Shown in pieces: positions 49,191 through 57,709 of a stretch of 64,000 bases of DNA. The stretch comes from Henriciella mobilis (GTDB lineage: Bacteria > Pseudomonadota > Alphaproteobacteria > Caulobacterales > Hyphomonadaceae): the NCBI RefSeq assembly GCF_003576315.1, contig NZ_QWFZ01000039.1, positions 186,001 through 250,000 of the forward strand. Direction: 5' to 3'. The notes beneath the pieces are model-generated. The model saw only the letters and a program-made list of their open reading frames with translations. It made no database searches and was not told where the DNA came from. The stretch's first letter is position 1; every line of letters starts with the position of its first letter. A program made the translations under genes and the position numbers.

Positions 49191-50012
49191 TCAGCCTTCG
49201 GCTTTGACTTCCGTCTCTTTGCCATCGGTGTCTGCAGCAGCTTCGTCGGCGGCCGCAACATCGGCATCGGTCAGGCCTTCAATGTCTTCCGACTCGCCGA
49301 GGTCGATGCCGAGGCCAGCAGAAGATTCCGCAAGGCCGTCGAGAACGGCATCAGCGACAAGGTTGCAGTACATCGATATCGAACGCGCGGCGTCGTCATT
49401 GCCCGGGAACGGGAAGTCGACATCATCGGGATCGCAATTGGTATCGATCACGGCCACGACCGGAATGCCAAGCTTCTTGGCTTCCTTGATGGCGATCTGC
49501 TCCTTGTTCGTGTCGATCACGAACATCAGGCTCGGCAGGCCGCCCATATTGGCAATACCGCCCAGAGCGCGATCAAGCTTGTCGCGTTCGCGCTCGACAT
49601 TGAGCAGCTCTTTCTTGGTCAGGCCGGACGCATCGCGATCTGACAGCGTCTCGTCGAGTTCGCGCAGGCGCTTGATCGACTTGGAAACGGTAGACCAGTT
49701 GGTCAGCGTGCCGCCGAGCCAGCGATGGTTCATGTAATACTGGGCGCAGCGCTCCGCGGCCTCAGCAATCGGCTGGGCGGCCTGGCGCTTCGTGCCGACG
49801 AACAGCACGCGGCCACCCTGGGCAACCGTGTCGCGCACCTGGACGAGTGCCTGGTGCAGCAGCGGAACGGTCTTCGACAGGTCCATGATGTGGATGCCCG
49901 AACGGTCGCCGTAGATATACGGCTTCATCTTCGGGTTCCAGCGGTGGGTTTGGTGACCAAAGTGGACGCCAGCCTCGAGCAGCTGACGCATGGAGAATTC
50001 AGGCAGAGCCAT
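49191..50012 (-). CDS. rpsB: 30S ribosomal protein S2
   Basis: 273 residues, somewhat long because of an acidic C-terminal tail (from about 230; rich in Asp, Glu, Ala). Conserved start [22 protein letters not shown], then [17 protein letters not shown] and [10 protein letters not shown]. Its leader has a promoter-like sequence and a small hairpin, and the acidic tail is common in this class. Confidence 0.98.
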   Translation of the reverse strand: MALPEFSMRQLLEAGVHFGHQTHRWNPKMKPYIYGDRSGIHIMDLSKTVPLLHQALVQVRDTVAQGGRVLFVGTKRQAAQPIAEAAERCAQYYMNHRWLGGTLTNWSTVSKSIKRLRELDETLSDRDASGLTKKELLNVERERDKLDRALGGIANMGGLPSLMFVIDTNKEQIAIKEAKKLGIPVVAVIDTNCDPDDVDFPFPGNDDAARSISMYCNLVADAVLDGLAESSAGLGIDLGESEDIEGLTDADVAAADEAAADTDGKETEVKAEG

Positions 50013-50054
50013 GACTAGTTTTCCTCTTCCGGTTGACCGGCACGGGCGCTATCG

Positions 50055-50072
50055 GTCTCAAACGGCTGAGAC
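50055..50072 (-). promoter_or_regulatory. Small hairpin in the rpsB leader
   Basis: GTCTCA-GCCGTT-TGAGAC is a perfect 6-bp stem with a 6-base loop, about 45 bases upstream of the rpsB start codon. Ribosomal protein operons are often controlled by leader RNA structure; whether S2 binds here is unknown. Confidence 0.3.
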
Positions 50073-50112
50073 AGACACCGGATAGCCCGCGCATCGGGGT
50101 TGATGGGGCTGG

Positions 50113-50140
50113 CTTATACAAACTTTGCGCGTTGGCGCAA
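50113..50140 (-). promoter_or_regulatory. Promoter candidate for rpsB-tsf, overlapping a hairpin after dnaE
   Basis: Minus-strand TTGCGC (50135-50140) and TATAAG (50113-50118) are 16 bases apart, about 100 bases before rpsB. The -35 element is also one arm of a perfect hairpin (TTGCGC-CAAC-GCGCAA, 50125-50140) that begins 10 bases after the dnaE stop and is followed by AGTTTGT. The stretch could therefore combine a weak dnaE terminator with the next promoter. Confidence 0.45.
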
Positions 50141-50150
50141 CCGCCCATGT

Positions 50151-53100
50151 TCAGGCTGCGCGGGTATCCACACGCGCAACGCCCGAAGCCATCTTGAGCG
50201 CCCGGAGCGCCTCCAGCCCGGTCGCGTAGACATGCGGCAGCTTCATTGTCACCGTCCGGCCGTCTTCGAGCGGAAGATCCAGATAGATTGCACCGCGGTC
50301 GGCGCCGGGTGCGCTGACCAGCCGGTCCGCGACGGCCGCGATCTCTTCATAGTTCGCCCCACGCGACAATTTCACGATAAGCGCCTTCGCCTTCTTGCCG
50401 ATCCGCGCCTTGTCGATCGGCGTGACCTGCTTGGCGCTGAGCCGGATTTCCTCATCCTGGCGCCGGACATTCACCGTCACGCAGACACTGTTTCCGGTCT
50501 CCAGCATGGGCCGGTACATATCCAGTGCTTCAGGCATGACCATGAGCTCGACCTCGCCTGTCGGATCCGACAGGGTTAGGAAGGCGAACTTGCCACCAGA
50601 GCGCGACAGCTTCTCCACTCGCCGGCGCACAACACCGATCAGCTCGAGCGGCCTACCATCGACTGCCACATCGCCTATCTGGGCAGAAAGGGTGATGCGG
50701 CCATCCTCAAGGCTGTCGAGCACATCATCCAGTGGGTGACCGCTCAGGAAGAAGCCGACCGCTGCGAATTCCTCATCCAGCTTCTGCTGGCCATTCCAGG
50801 CCGATGCCTGGGGCAGCGCTGTCCTGACAGCCGGCTCGGCGTCTCCGAAAAGGCCGCCCTGCCCGCCTGCCCTGTCTTCTGCGGCAGACACGGCGGCCGC
50901 CGCCAGCAATGGCGCAGCCGCCAGCGCGCTCGCGCGATTAAGCTCCATGCCATCGAAGGCGCCGGCACGGGCCAGCTGCTCGATACATTTCTTGTTCACT
51001 GACTTCGGGTCGACGCGCTCGGCAAAGTCGTGCAGCGACTCGAAGGGGCCATTGGCGCGGCGCTCGGCTTCAACATGCTTCATTGCCTCAAGGCCGACGC
51101 CCTTGAGTGCGCCGAGCGCATAGACCAGCGCCCCGTCCTGGACATCGAAGTCCGCCGTGGAAAGATTGATATCCGGCTGGATGAGATCGATCTTCAGGCG
51201 CTTGGCCTCCTGCACGAAGGCGGCCAGCTTGTCGGTATTGTGAATGTCGAGGCTCATGGACGCGGCCAGGAATTCGACCGGGAAATGGCGCTTCAGATAA
51301 GCCGTCTGGTAGCCGATGAGGGCGTAGGCTGCGGCGTGCGACTTGTTGAAGCCGTAACCGGCAAACTTCTCCATCGTATCGAAGATATCGTTCGCAAGCG
51401 GCGCCTCGATGCCCTTCAACTCCTTGGCGCCTTTCAGGAAGCGTTCGCGCTGGGCGACCATTTCCTCGACCTTCTTCTTACCCATCGCCCGGCGCAGCAG
51501 GTCAGCTTCGCCGAGGGAGTAGCCCGCAATCTCCTGCGCCATCCGCATGACCTGCTCCTGGTAGACAGGCACGCCGTAGGTCGCTTCGAGAATGGGCTCG
51601 AGATCGGGATGCTGGTAGCGGATGCTGGAAGGGTCGTCCTTGCCCTGCACATAGACCGGGATGTTGTCCATCGGACCCGGACGATAGAGCGAAATGATGG
51701 CAATCACATCTTCAATATTGTGCGGACGGACCTTGCGCAGCGTGTCGCGCATACCCTGACCTTCGAGCTGGAAGACGCCAAGGGTCTGGCCGCTCGCCAT
51801 CAGGTCGTAAGTCGCCTCATCATTCATCGCCGCCCATTCGGGACCGACATCGCGGCCATCCCGGCGGATGAATTTCAGCGCACGATCAATGACTGTCAGC
51901 GTTTTCAGGCCGAGGAAGTCGAACTTCACAAGGCCGGCGGACTCCGCCCACTTCATGTTGAACTGCGTGGCTGGCAGGTCCGAACGGGGGTCGTTGTAAA
52001 GCGGGACGAGCTCGGTCAGCGGCCGGTCGCCGATGACGACGCCAGCTGCGTGCGTACCGGCATTCCGGTAAAGCCCCTCCAGCGCCAGCGCCGTTTCGAG
52101 CAATTCGCCGACGCGCGGATCCTGCGCGATCTCGTCGTCGAATTTGGGCTCCTCGTCGATGGCCTCCTGCAGCTTCGGCGGATTGGCAGGATTGAACGGG
52201 ATAAGCTTGGCCAGCCGGTCAACCTGGCCATAGGGCATCTGCATCACCCGGCCCACATCGCGCACGACAGCCTTTGCCTGCAGCGTACCGAACGTGATGA
52301 TGGCCGCCACGCTGGCGGCGCCATACTTGTCGCGCACATAGCGGATGACCTCGCCGCGCCGCTCCTGACAGAAATCGACGTCAAAGTCCGGCATCGAGAC
52401 CCGTTCCGGGTTCAGGAAGCGCTCGAAGAGGAGGTCGAACCGAAGCGGGTCGAGGTCGGTGATCGTCAGGGCCCAGGCCACAACCGAACCAGCACCCGAA
52501 CCACGGCCCGGTCCGACGGGAATATCCTGTTCCTTCGCCCATTTGATGAAGTCCGAAACGATCAGGAAGTAGCCCGGGAACCCCATCTTCTCGATGATGC
52601 CGAGTTCGTATGCAAGCCTGTCCTCGTAAGCCGACCGCTCGGCATAGAGCTTCGGCACTTCGGCGAGCCGGGCAGCGAGCCCCTCTTCCGCCTGTGCCCT
52701 CAGCTCGTCGATCTCCGAGCGCGAGCCATCGCCGAAACGCGGAAGGATCGGCGCATGCTTGCGCGCCCGGACACCGCAGCGTTTCGCAATCTCGACCGTA
52801 TTGGCGAGCGCTTCCGGAATGTCCTCGAACAGGGCCGCCATTTCCTCGGCTGTCTTGAGATATTGCTCGGGCGATACGCGCTGGCGGTCATCCTGGCCGA
52901 GATACTCACCGTTCGCGATGCACATCATCGCATCGTGAGCCTTGGCATCTTCCGGCTTCATGAAGCGGCAATCATGCGTCGCGACGACGGGCAGGCCAAG
53001 CTTGTAGGCCGCATCGATCAGGCCGGGTTCGCTATTGGCTTCATCCGCGATGCCATGCCGGGTGAGTTCGACATAGCAACGCCCCGGATAGGCCGCTGCA

Positions 53101-53582
53101 AACTCGGACAACGATGCTTCCGCCTCGGCCTGCTTGCCCTTGAGGATGTACTGGGCCGCCTCGCCTTGCGAGCCGCCGGTCAGAAGAATGAGACCGTCTG
53201 TTTTCTCAAAGAGATGTTCGCGCTTCAGCCGGGGAACACCATCCTCCGCTTCCAGGTAGGCCGCCGAGGACAGCTCCATCAGGCGCTTGTAGCCCGGCTC
53301 GTCCTGAGCATAGATCGAAACCTGGGTCAGCCATTCCTGGTGGCCGCCATCGGTGACATCGAACCGGCACGCCATGATCGGCTGGATGCCGGCTCCGGAC
53401 AGGAGCTCGGAAATCTCCAGCGCGCCAAACAGATTGTTGCGGTCGGTCACGGCGACAGCCGGGGCCGCGTTCTTTTCCGCCCAGCCGACCAGCTGTTTCG
53501 GTGTGATCATGCTTTCGAGCAGAGAATAGCTCGTCCGCACGGCCAAGTGGATAAAGGTCGGTTGGGTCACAGGAAGGGGCAC
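50151..53582 (-). CDS. dnaE: DNA polymerase III alpha subunit
   Basis: 1143-residue replicative polymerase. PHP domain at the N-terminus (FIHLAVRTSYSLLESMITP region, about 8-280), then the PolIII palm with catalytic aspartates in MPDFDVDFCQERRGE. Finger and thumb regions, tandem HhH (GYGFNKSHAAAYALI), and a C-terminal OB-fold (LIGVVRRRVEKLS) follow. Start choice is open: GTG 53582 is only about one base from GGAGGA, whereas GTG 53570 is 12-13 bases away. Its start region takes part in competing hairpins with the lolD-dnaE spacer. Confidence 0.97.
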   Translation of the reverse strand: MPLPVTQPTFIHLAVRTSYSLLESMITPKQLVGWAEKNAAPAVAVTDRNNLFGALEISELLSGAGIQPIMACRFDVTDGGHQEWLTQVSIYAQDEPGYKRLMELSSAAYLEAEDGVPRLKREHLFEKTDGLILLTGGSQGEAAQYILKGKQAEAEASLSEFAAAYPGRCYVELTRHGIADEANSEPGLIDAAYKLGLPVVATHDCRFMKPEDAKAHDAMMCIANGEYLGQDDRQRVSPEQYLKTAEEMAALFEDIPEALANTVEIAKRCGVRARKHAPILPRFGDGSRSEIDELRAQAEEGLAARLAEVPKLYAERSAYEDRLAYELGIIEKMGFPGYFLIVSDFIKWAKEQDIPVGPGRGSGAGSVVAWALTITDLDPLRFDLLFERFLNPERVSMPDFDVDFCQERRGEVIRYVRDKYGAASVAAIITFGTLQAKAVVRDVGRVMQMPYGQVDRLAKLIPFNPANPPKLQEAIDEEPKFDDEIAQDPRVGELLETALALEGLYRNAGTHAAGVVIGDRPLTELVPLYNDPRSDLPATQFNMKWAESAGLVKFDFLGLKTLTVIDRALKFIRRDGRDVGPEWAAMNDEATYDLMASGQTLGVFQLEGQGMRDTLRKVRPHNIEDVIAIISLYRPGPMDNIPVYVQGKDDPSSIRYQHPDLEPILEATYGVPVYQEQVMRMAQEIAGYSLGEADLLRRAMGKKKVEEMVAQRERFLKGAKELKGIEAPLANDIFDTMEKFAGYGFNKSHAAAYALIGYQTAYLKRHFPVEFLAASMSLDIHNTDKLAAFVQEAKRLKIDLIQPDINLSTADFDVQDGALVYALGALKGVGLEAMKHVEAERRANGPFESLHDFAERVDPKSVNKKCIEQLARAGAFDGMELNRASALAAAPLLAAAAVSAAEDRAGGQGGLFGDAEPAVRTALPQASAWNGQQKLDEEFAAVGFFLSGHPLDDVLDSLEDGRITLSAQIGDVAVDGRPLELIGVVRRRVEKLSRSGGKFAFLTLSDPTGEVELMVMPEALDMYRPMLETGNSVCVTVNVRRQDEEIRLSAKQVTPIDKARIGKKAKALIVKLSRGANYEEIAAVADRLVSAPGADRGAIYLDLPLEDGRTVTMKLPHVYATGLEALRALKMASGVARVDTRAA

Positions 53583-53636
53583 TCCTCCAAACGGAACAAA
53601 CAGAGTATGCCCCTTTGATGCACTGAGTCGAAGGGG
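53574..53636 (-). promoter_or_regulatory. Three-segment competing RNA hairpins at lolD-dnaE junction
   Basis: Minus-strand RNA after the lolD stop contains CCCCTT (53631-53636), AAGGGGCA (53608-53615) and TGCCCCTT (53574-53581). Segment 2 can pair with segment 1, or with segment 3. The second pairing (8 bp, extendable by CTC:GAG across a 2-base bulge) covers the dnaE GTG and part of its GGAG. This is an antiterminator/sequestrator-like layout in a 54-base spacer. Confidence 0.45.
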
Positions 53637-54323
53637 TCAGCCGGTAAAGGTTGTGAGTTTTCCGTCCTGCAGCGTCAGCACCCGGTCCATATGCCGGGTC
53701 AACGCCATGTTGTGAGTCGCGACGAGGACGGCGGCCCCTTCGCTCCGGGCAATCCGGATCAGGCTCGCAAACACCCGGTCGGTTGTGGTTGGATCGAGGT
53801 TGCCGGTCGGCTCGTCCGCAATGACCAGTTTCGGGTCATTGACCAGCGCCCGGGCAATTGCAACGCGCTGCTGTTCCCCGCCCGACAGCTGGCCCGGCTG
53901 GTGATCGGCCCGGCTCTCAAGGCCCATCTCGGCGAGCAGGACATCCGCCTTCTGCCGGGCGATCCGCCGCTTTACGCCGTTCACCATGAGAGGCATGGCG
54001 ACATTGTCTCGTGCATTGAACTCGGGGAGCAGGTGGTGGAACTGATAGACGAAGCCGAGCTTTTCCCGGCGAAGACGCGTGCGTACGCCGTCCGGCAGTT
54101 TGAGCACCGATTCACCATCAAGCAGCACTTCGCCGCCCTCGGCGCGCTCGAGCAGGCCGGCTGTGTGAAGCAGCGTCGACTTACCTGAGCCGGACGGACC
54201 AACCAGCCCGACCAGTTCGCCCTTGTTGAGCACCAGGTCGGCGCCCTCCAGCACCTTCAGCACGTTCGGGCCTGAGCGGTATTCGCGGACGATACCACGC
54301 AGTTCGAGGACAGGCTCGCTCAT
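53637..54323 (-). CDS. lolD: LolD lipoprotein-export ATPase
   Basis: 228-residue ABC ATPase that powers release of lipoproteins from the inner membrane. Walker [10 protein letters not shown] at 42-50, Q-loop [13 protein letters not shown], signature [15 protein letters not shown], and Walker [14 protein letters not shown]. The ATG overlaps the permease stop (TGATG); a GTG three bases upstream is less likely. The neighbouring permease confirms LolD over other MacB-type ATPases. Confidence 0.94.
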   Translation of the reverse strand: MSEPVLELRGIVREYRSGPNVLKVLEGADLVLNKGELVGLVGPSGSGKSTLLHTAGLLERAEGGEVLLDGESVLKLPDGVRTRLRREKLGFVYQFHHLLPEFNARDNVAMPLMVNGVKRRIARQKADVLLAEMGLESRADHQPGQLSGGEQQRVAIARALVNDPKLVIADEPTGNLDPTTTDRVFASLIRIARSEGAAVLVATHNMALTRHMDRVLTLQDGKLTTFTG

Positions 54324-55594
54324 CACTCGAACCTCAGGGCATCGACGGGATCCAGCCGCGCCGCATTCCAGGCGGGCCAGATCGTGACCAGGATGGACAT
54401 GCTCATCGCCCAGAGCGTCGTGAAGAGGGCCTCGCCCCAGTCGAGTTCGGCTGGAAGGCCGTCCAGTCCGTAAACATCGGCTGCGAAGATCTCGCGCCCC
54501 ATGACGAAGCTGAGCGCGGTTTCCACCGCGTCGATATTCAGCACGATAAGCACACCGAGGCCGAGGCCGATTAGCGCGCCGGTCAGCCCGAGAATGGCGC
54601 CGATCATGATGAAAATCCGCATGATCGCCCCGCGTGTCGTGCCGATCGTCCGCAGAATGGCGATGTCACGTGTCTTGTTCTTCACCAGCATGACGACACC
54701 GGTGATGATATTGAGCGCCGTGATCGTGATCAGGATCAGCATGATGATCCGCATCATGCCCCGTTCGACATTCAGCGCATTGAAATAGGATGCGCGCTGC
54801 TGCTTCCAGTCGAAGACGACATACTGGAACCCGGTCATCTCATTGATCTGGCGCATGGCCTGCTCTGTCTTCATCGGATCGACCAGGCGGATGTCGATGA
54901 GCTGGTACTCCCCCTTCCGATTGAAGAAGAGCTGCGCCTGATCCATCGGCATGAGAACGTAGAGCTTGTCGAGTTCGACACTGCCGGTGGTGAAGGTGTC
55001 GCCAACTGTGTAGGTCTTGCTGCGCGGTGTAACGCCAAACGGCCCAGCCACGCCCTCCGGAGCGATCAGCCTGATTTCCTCGCCGGGCCGTACGCGGAGA
55101 TCCGACGCGAGGAAAGCGCCGATCAGAACGACGTCGCCGCCATTCTTGCCCTCACCCCAGCCAGCAGCATCTGCCTGCGATCGGCCGCCTTCAAGATAGG
55201 GCAAATTATCTATGTCCTGAGGACGAATGCCCCTCACCAAAGCGCCTGTGCGTCCATAGTCGGTGGTCGCCAGGACCTGTTGTTCGATGATCGGTGAAGC
55301 GCTCTCGACGCCGGGCAGCTCGACGATGCGATTGACGAGGTCCTCTACCTCATCGGCCGGATAGTCCTGCACCTGGACGAAAACCTGCCCCGAACCGCCT
55401 AGAAGCGCATTCAGCAGGGTCGACCGGAACCCGGCCATGACCGACATGATGACGATCAGCGCCATCACGGCGAGCATGATGCCGAAGAAGGAAATGATGG
55501 AAATCAGCGAAACACCGCCATGCTGGCGCCGGGCGCGAAGGTATCGCCAGGCGAGCGCGCGCTCGACACCGCTGAAGGGCGCCGACTTCGCCAT
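54323..55594 (-). CDS. LolC/LolE lipoprotein-releasing permease
   Basis: 423 residues. One N-terminal membrane helix (about 25-50), a periplasmic MacB-like domain (about 55-265), then three C-terminal helices with the FtsX-type core (NIITGVVMLVKNKTRDIAILRTIG in part). The start LAWRYLRARRQ is typical of the LolC/E family. As a single permease gene next to lolD, it may act as a homodimer (LolF-like). Overlaps proS by one base (TAATG). Confidence 0.93.
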   Translation of the reverse strand: MAKSAPFSGVERALAWRYLRARRQHGGVSLISIISFFGIMLAVMALIVIMSVMAGFRSTLLNALLGGSGQVFVQVQDYPADEVEDLVNRIVELPGVESASPIIEQQVLATTDYGRTGALVRGIRPQDIDNLPYLEGGRSQADAAGWGEGKNGGDVVLIGAFLASDLRVRPGEEIRLIAPEGVAGPFGVTPRSKTYTVGDTFTTGSVELDKLYVLMPMDQAQLFFNRKGEYQLIDIRLVDPMKTEQAMRQINEMTGFQYVVFDWKQQRASYFNALNVERGMMRIIMLILITITALNIITGVVMLVKNKTRDIAILRTIGTTRGAIMRIFIMIGAILGLTGALIGLGLGVLIVLNIDAVETALSFVMGREIFAADVYGLDGLPAELDWGEALFTTLWAMSMSILVTIWPAWNAARLDPVDALRFE

Positions 55595-56913
55595 TAGCCC
55601 GCTTTCACCTTCTCGATGGCCTCAGTGAGAGGCAGCTCGGATTTTTCACCGCTCTTGCGGTTCTTGAGTTCCACAACACCATTCTCAATGCCGCGCGGAC
55701 CGATCACGATCTGCCAGGGCAGGCCGATCAAATCCATCCGGTTGAACTTCGAACCGGGACGCTCGTCGGTGTCGTCGTAAAGCACATCCAGTCCGGCTGC
55801 CTGCAAGGCGTCATAGGCCTCGTCGGCGACCGTCGCGACCGCCTCATCCTTGGGACGCATGGAGATCAGGCCGACCTCGAATGGCGCGACCGATTGTGGC
55901 CAGACAATGCCGTTCTCGTCATGGCAAGCTTCGATGATCCCGCCGACGAGGCGCGATACGCCAATGCCATAGCTGCCCATCTGGACCGGGACGTTTGCGC
56001 CATCCGCTGTCTGTACTGTCGCGTTCATGGGCTTGGAATACTTGGTGCCGAAGAAGAAAATATGGCCGACTTCGATCCCCCGCGCAGAAACCTGCCGCTC
56101 GGCCGGGATTTTCCCGAATTCGGCCTCGTCATGTTTTTCCTCAGTGGCCGCATAGAAATCGGTCCGCTTGGCAACCTCATCCGACAGGTCCGCATCGAAA
56201 TCGAGGTCGAGGCCCGGCGCGGGAAGGTCGAGCATCGCCTTGTCGCAGAAAACCGCGCTCTCGCCCGTATCGGCTAGGATGATGAATTCATGGCTGAGAT
56301 CACCGCCAATCGGGCCCGTATCGGCCTGCATCGGGATCGCCGTCAGCCCCATCCGGTCAAAGGCGTTTAGATAGGCGCAGAACATCTTGTTGTAGCTCGC
56401 GCGGGCAGCCTCCTCGGTGAGGTCGAAGGAGTATGCGTCCTTCATCAGGAACTCCCGTCCACGCATCACGCCAAAACGCGGACGGATCTCGTCACGGAAT
56501 TTCCACTGCGTATGATAGAGGTTGAGCGGCAGCGCCTTGTAGCTCTTCACATAGGAGCGGAAAACGTCGGTGATCAGCTCTTCATTGGTGGGGCCGAACA
56601 GCATCTCACGTTCATGGCGGTCGGTAATGCGAAGCATTTCCTTGCCATAGTCATCGTAGCGCCCGCTCTCCTGCCACAGCTCCGCCTGCTGGATGGTAGG
56701 CATGAGAAGCTCTATGGCGCCAGCACGGTCCATCTCCTCGCGGACGATCTGCTCGATCTTCTGGAGCACCCGAAAGCCGAGCGGCAGCCACGTGTAAATC
56801 CCCGCACCGTTCTGGCGAACCATGCCGGTTCGCAGCATCAATTGGTGGGAAATGATGGCCGCATCAGCAGGCACATCCTTGGAAACAGGCAGGAAATAGC
56901 GCGTCAGTCGCAT
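55594..56913 (-). CDS. proS: Prolyl-tRNA synthetase, short alphaproteobacterial type
   Basis: 439-residue class II synthetase. Motif 2-like [23 protein letters not shown] (in part) and motif 3 [16 protein letters not shown] are present. The anticodon-binding domain lies at about 340-430. It lacks the large editing insertion of E. coli-type ProS (about 570 residues), as is usual in Alphaproteobacteria, so clearing of alanyl-tRNA-Pro would need a separate ProXp/YbaK-like factor, not seen here. Confidence 0.96.
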   Translation of the reverse strand: MRLTRYFLPVSKDVPADAAIISHQLMLRTGMVRQNGAGIYTWLPLGFRVLQKIEQIVREEMDRAGAIELLMPTIQQAELWQESGRYDDYGKEMLRITDRHEREMLFGPTNEELITDVFRSYVKSYKALPLNLYHTQWKFRDEIRPRFGVMRGREFLMKDAYSFDLTEEAARASYNKMFCAYLNAFDRMGLTAIPMQADTGPIGGDLSHEFIILADTGESAVFCDKAMLDLPAPGLDLDFDADLSDEVAKRTDFYAATEEKHDEAEFGKIPAERQVSARGIEVGHIFFFGTKYSKPMNATVQTADGANVPVQMGSYGIGVSRLVGGIIEACHDENGIVWPQSVAPFEVGLISMRPKDEAVATVADEAYDALQAAGLDVLYDDTDERPGSKFNRMDLIGLPWQIVIGPRGIENGVVELKNRKSGEKSELPLTEAIEKVKAG

Positions 56914-57025
56914 GGTCTTCTTGGACTCGATAGCGGTGGAAAGGTCAGGCTGGTGTTATTGGCAGTTTGGCCGATTGGCTAGAGGGCGCATGCAAGCAAG
57001 CCGGCCTGCGACCGGTCAGCCACCA

Positions 57026-57268
57026 TTAGCCGCCATAATACTGGAGCAGCGGCACGACGACGAGGCCGGCGATAACAGTACAGATGATCGCGCCGATCGT
57101 CGCCCAGATGATCTTTTTCGGCATCATGTGCCGGACGGGCGCGCCCTCTTCGGTACCGTCCTCGATCTCGCCATCCTCGAACTGCCCACGCACGCCGATT
57201 GGCAGGACCACGAACAGGCACATCCACCAGGAAATGAGAAAGATGACAACTCCGCCGACCAGATTCAT
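57026..57268 (-). CDS. DUF1467 family membrane protein
   Basis: 80 residues with two membrane helices (about 5-24 and 54-76) separated by an acidic loop (EDGEIEDGTEEGAP) and the conserved PKKIIWATI. This is the alphaproteobacterial DUF1467 family, usually found between mce and proS as here. The function is unknown. The start touches the mce stop, and a 112-base gap separates it from proS. Confidence 0.88.
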   Translation of the reverse strand: MNLVGGVVIFLISWWMCLFVVLPIGVRGQFEDGEIEDGTEEGAPVRHMMPKKIIWATIGAIICTVIAGLVVVPLLQYYGG

Positions 57269-57702
57269 CAGTGATCGCCTTTCGGGCTCTCCATGAGTTC
57301 GACCAGGACGCCGTTTGTGTTCTTCGGATGCACGAAGATGATCAATGTGCCATGCGCGCCTATCCGAGGTTCGCCCAGCACCGTGGCACCGCGCTCCTTC
57401 ATGACTGTCACGGCCTCGTGAATATCGTCCACCTCGAAGCAGACATGGTGCTGGCCACCCTTGGGATTCTTCTGGATGAAATTATGGATCGGGCTCTCTT
57501 CATTCAACGGCTCGATCAGCTCGATCTGGCTGTTCGGCAGGTTGACGAAGCAGACCTTCACCCCCTGTGCCGGCATGTCGAACGGCTCGGTAATGTCCGT
57601 CGCGCCATAAAGCATGCGATAGGTCTCGATCGCCTCCGGCAGGGACGGCACGGCAACGCCGACATGATTGAGCGGCCCGAGTTTGAATTCCTTCGACATC
57701 AT
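57268..57702 (-). CDS. mce: Methylmalonyl-CoA epimerase
   Basis: 144-residue vicinal-oxygen-chelate (glyoxalase-fold) protein that racemises methylmalonyl-CoA in propionate breakdown. Metal ligands: His in LNHVGVAVPSL, His in GGQHHVCFEVDDI and a Glu near the C-terminus (NGVLVELMES). The paired ATGs at the start are preceded by GAGGAAAA. The mutase is not in the window. It follows rnj by 7 bases. Confidence 0.92.
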   Translation of the reverse strand: MMSKEFKLGPLNHVGVAVPSLPEAIETYRMLYGATDITEPFDMPAQGVKVCFVNLPNSQIELIEPLNEESPIHNFIQKNPKGGQHHVCFEVDDIHEAVTVMKERGATVLGEPRIGAHGTLIIFVHPKNTNGVLVELMESPKGDH

Positions 57703-57709
57703 TTTTTCC

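Noticed and set aside
51030-53618. An 862-codon open frame on the plus strand opposite dnaE
   Set aside because: It is long but lies wholly antisense to a certain gene. Its translation shows no recognisable domain and is rich in Arg, His, Leu and Asp, as expected for the complement of GC-rich codons. It has no promoter or Shine-Dalgarno evidence.
56914-57025. Possible tRNA or small RNA gene in the gap before proS
   Set aside because: No cloverleaf, no CCA end and no strong hairpin with a T-run; I see only a plain leader region.
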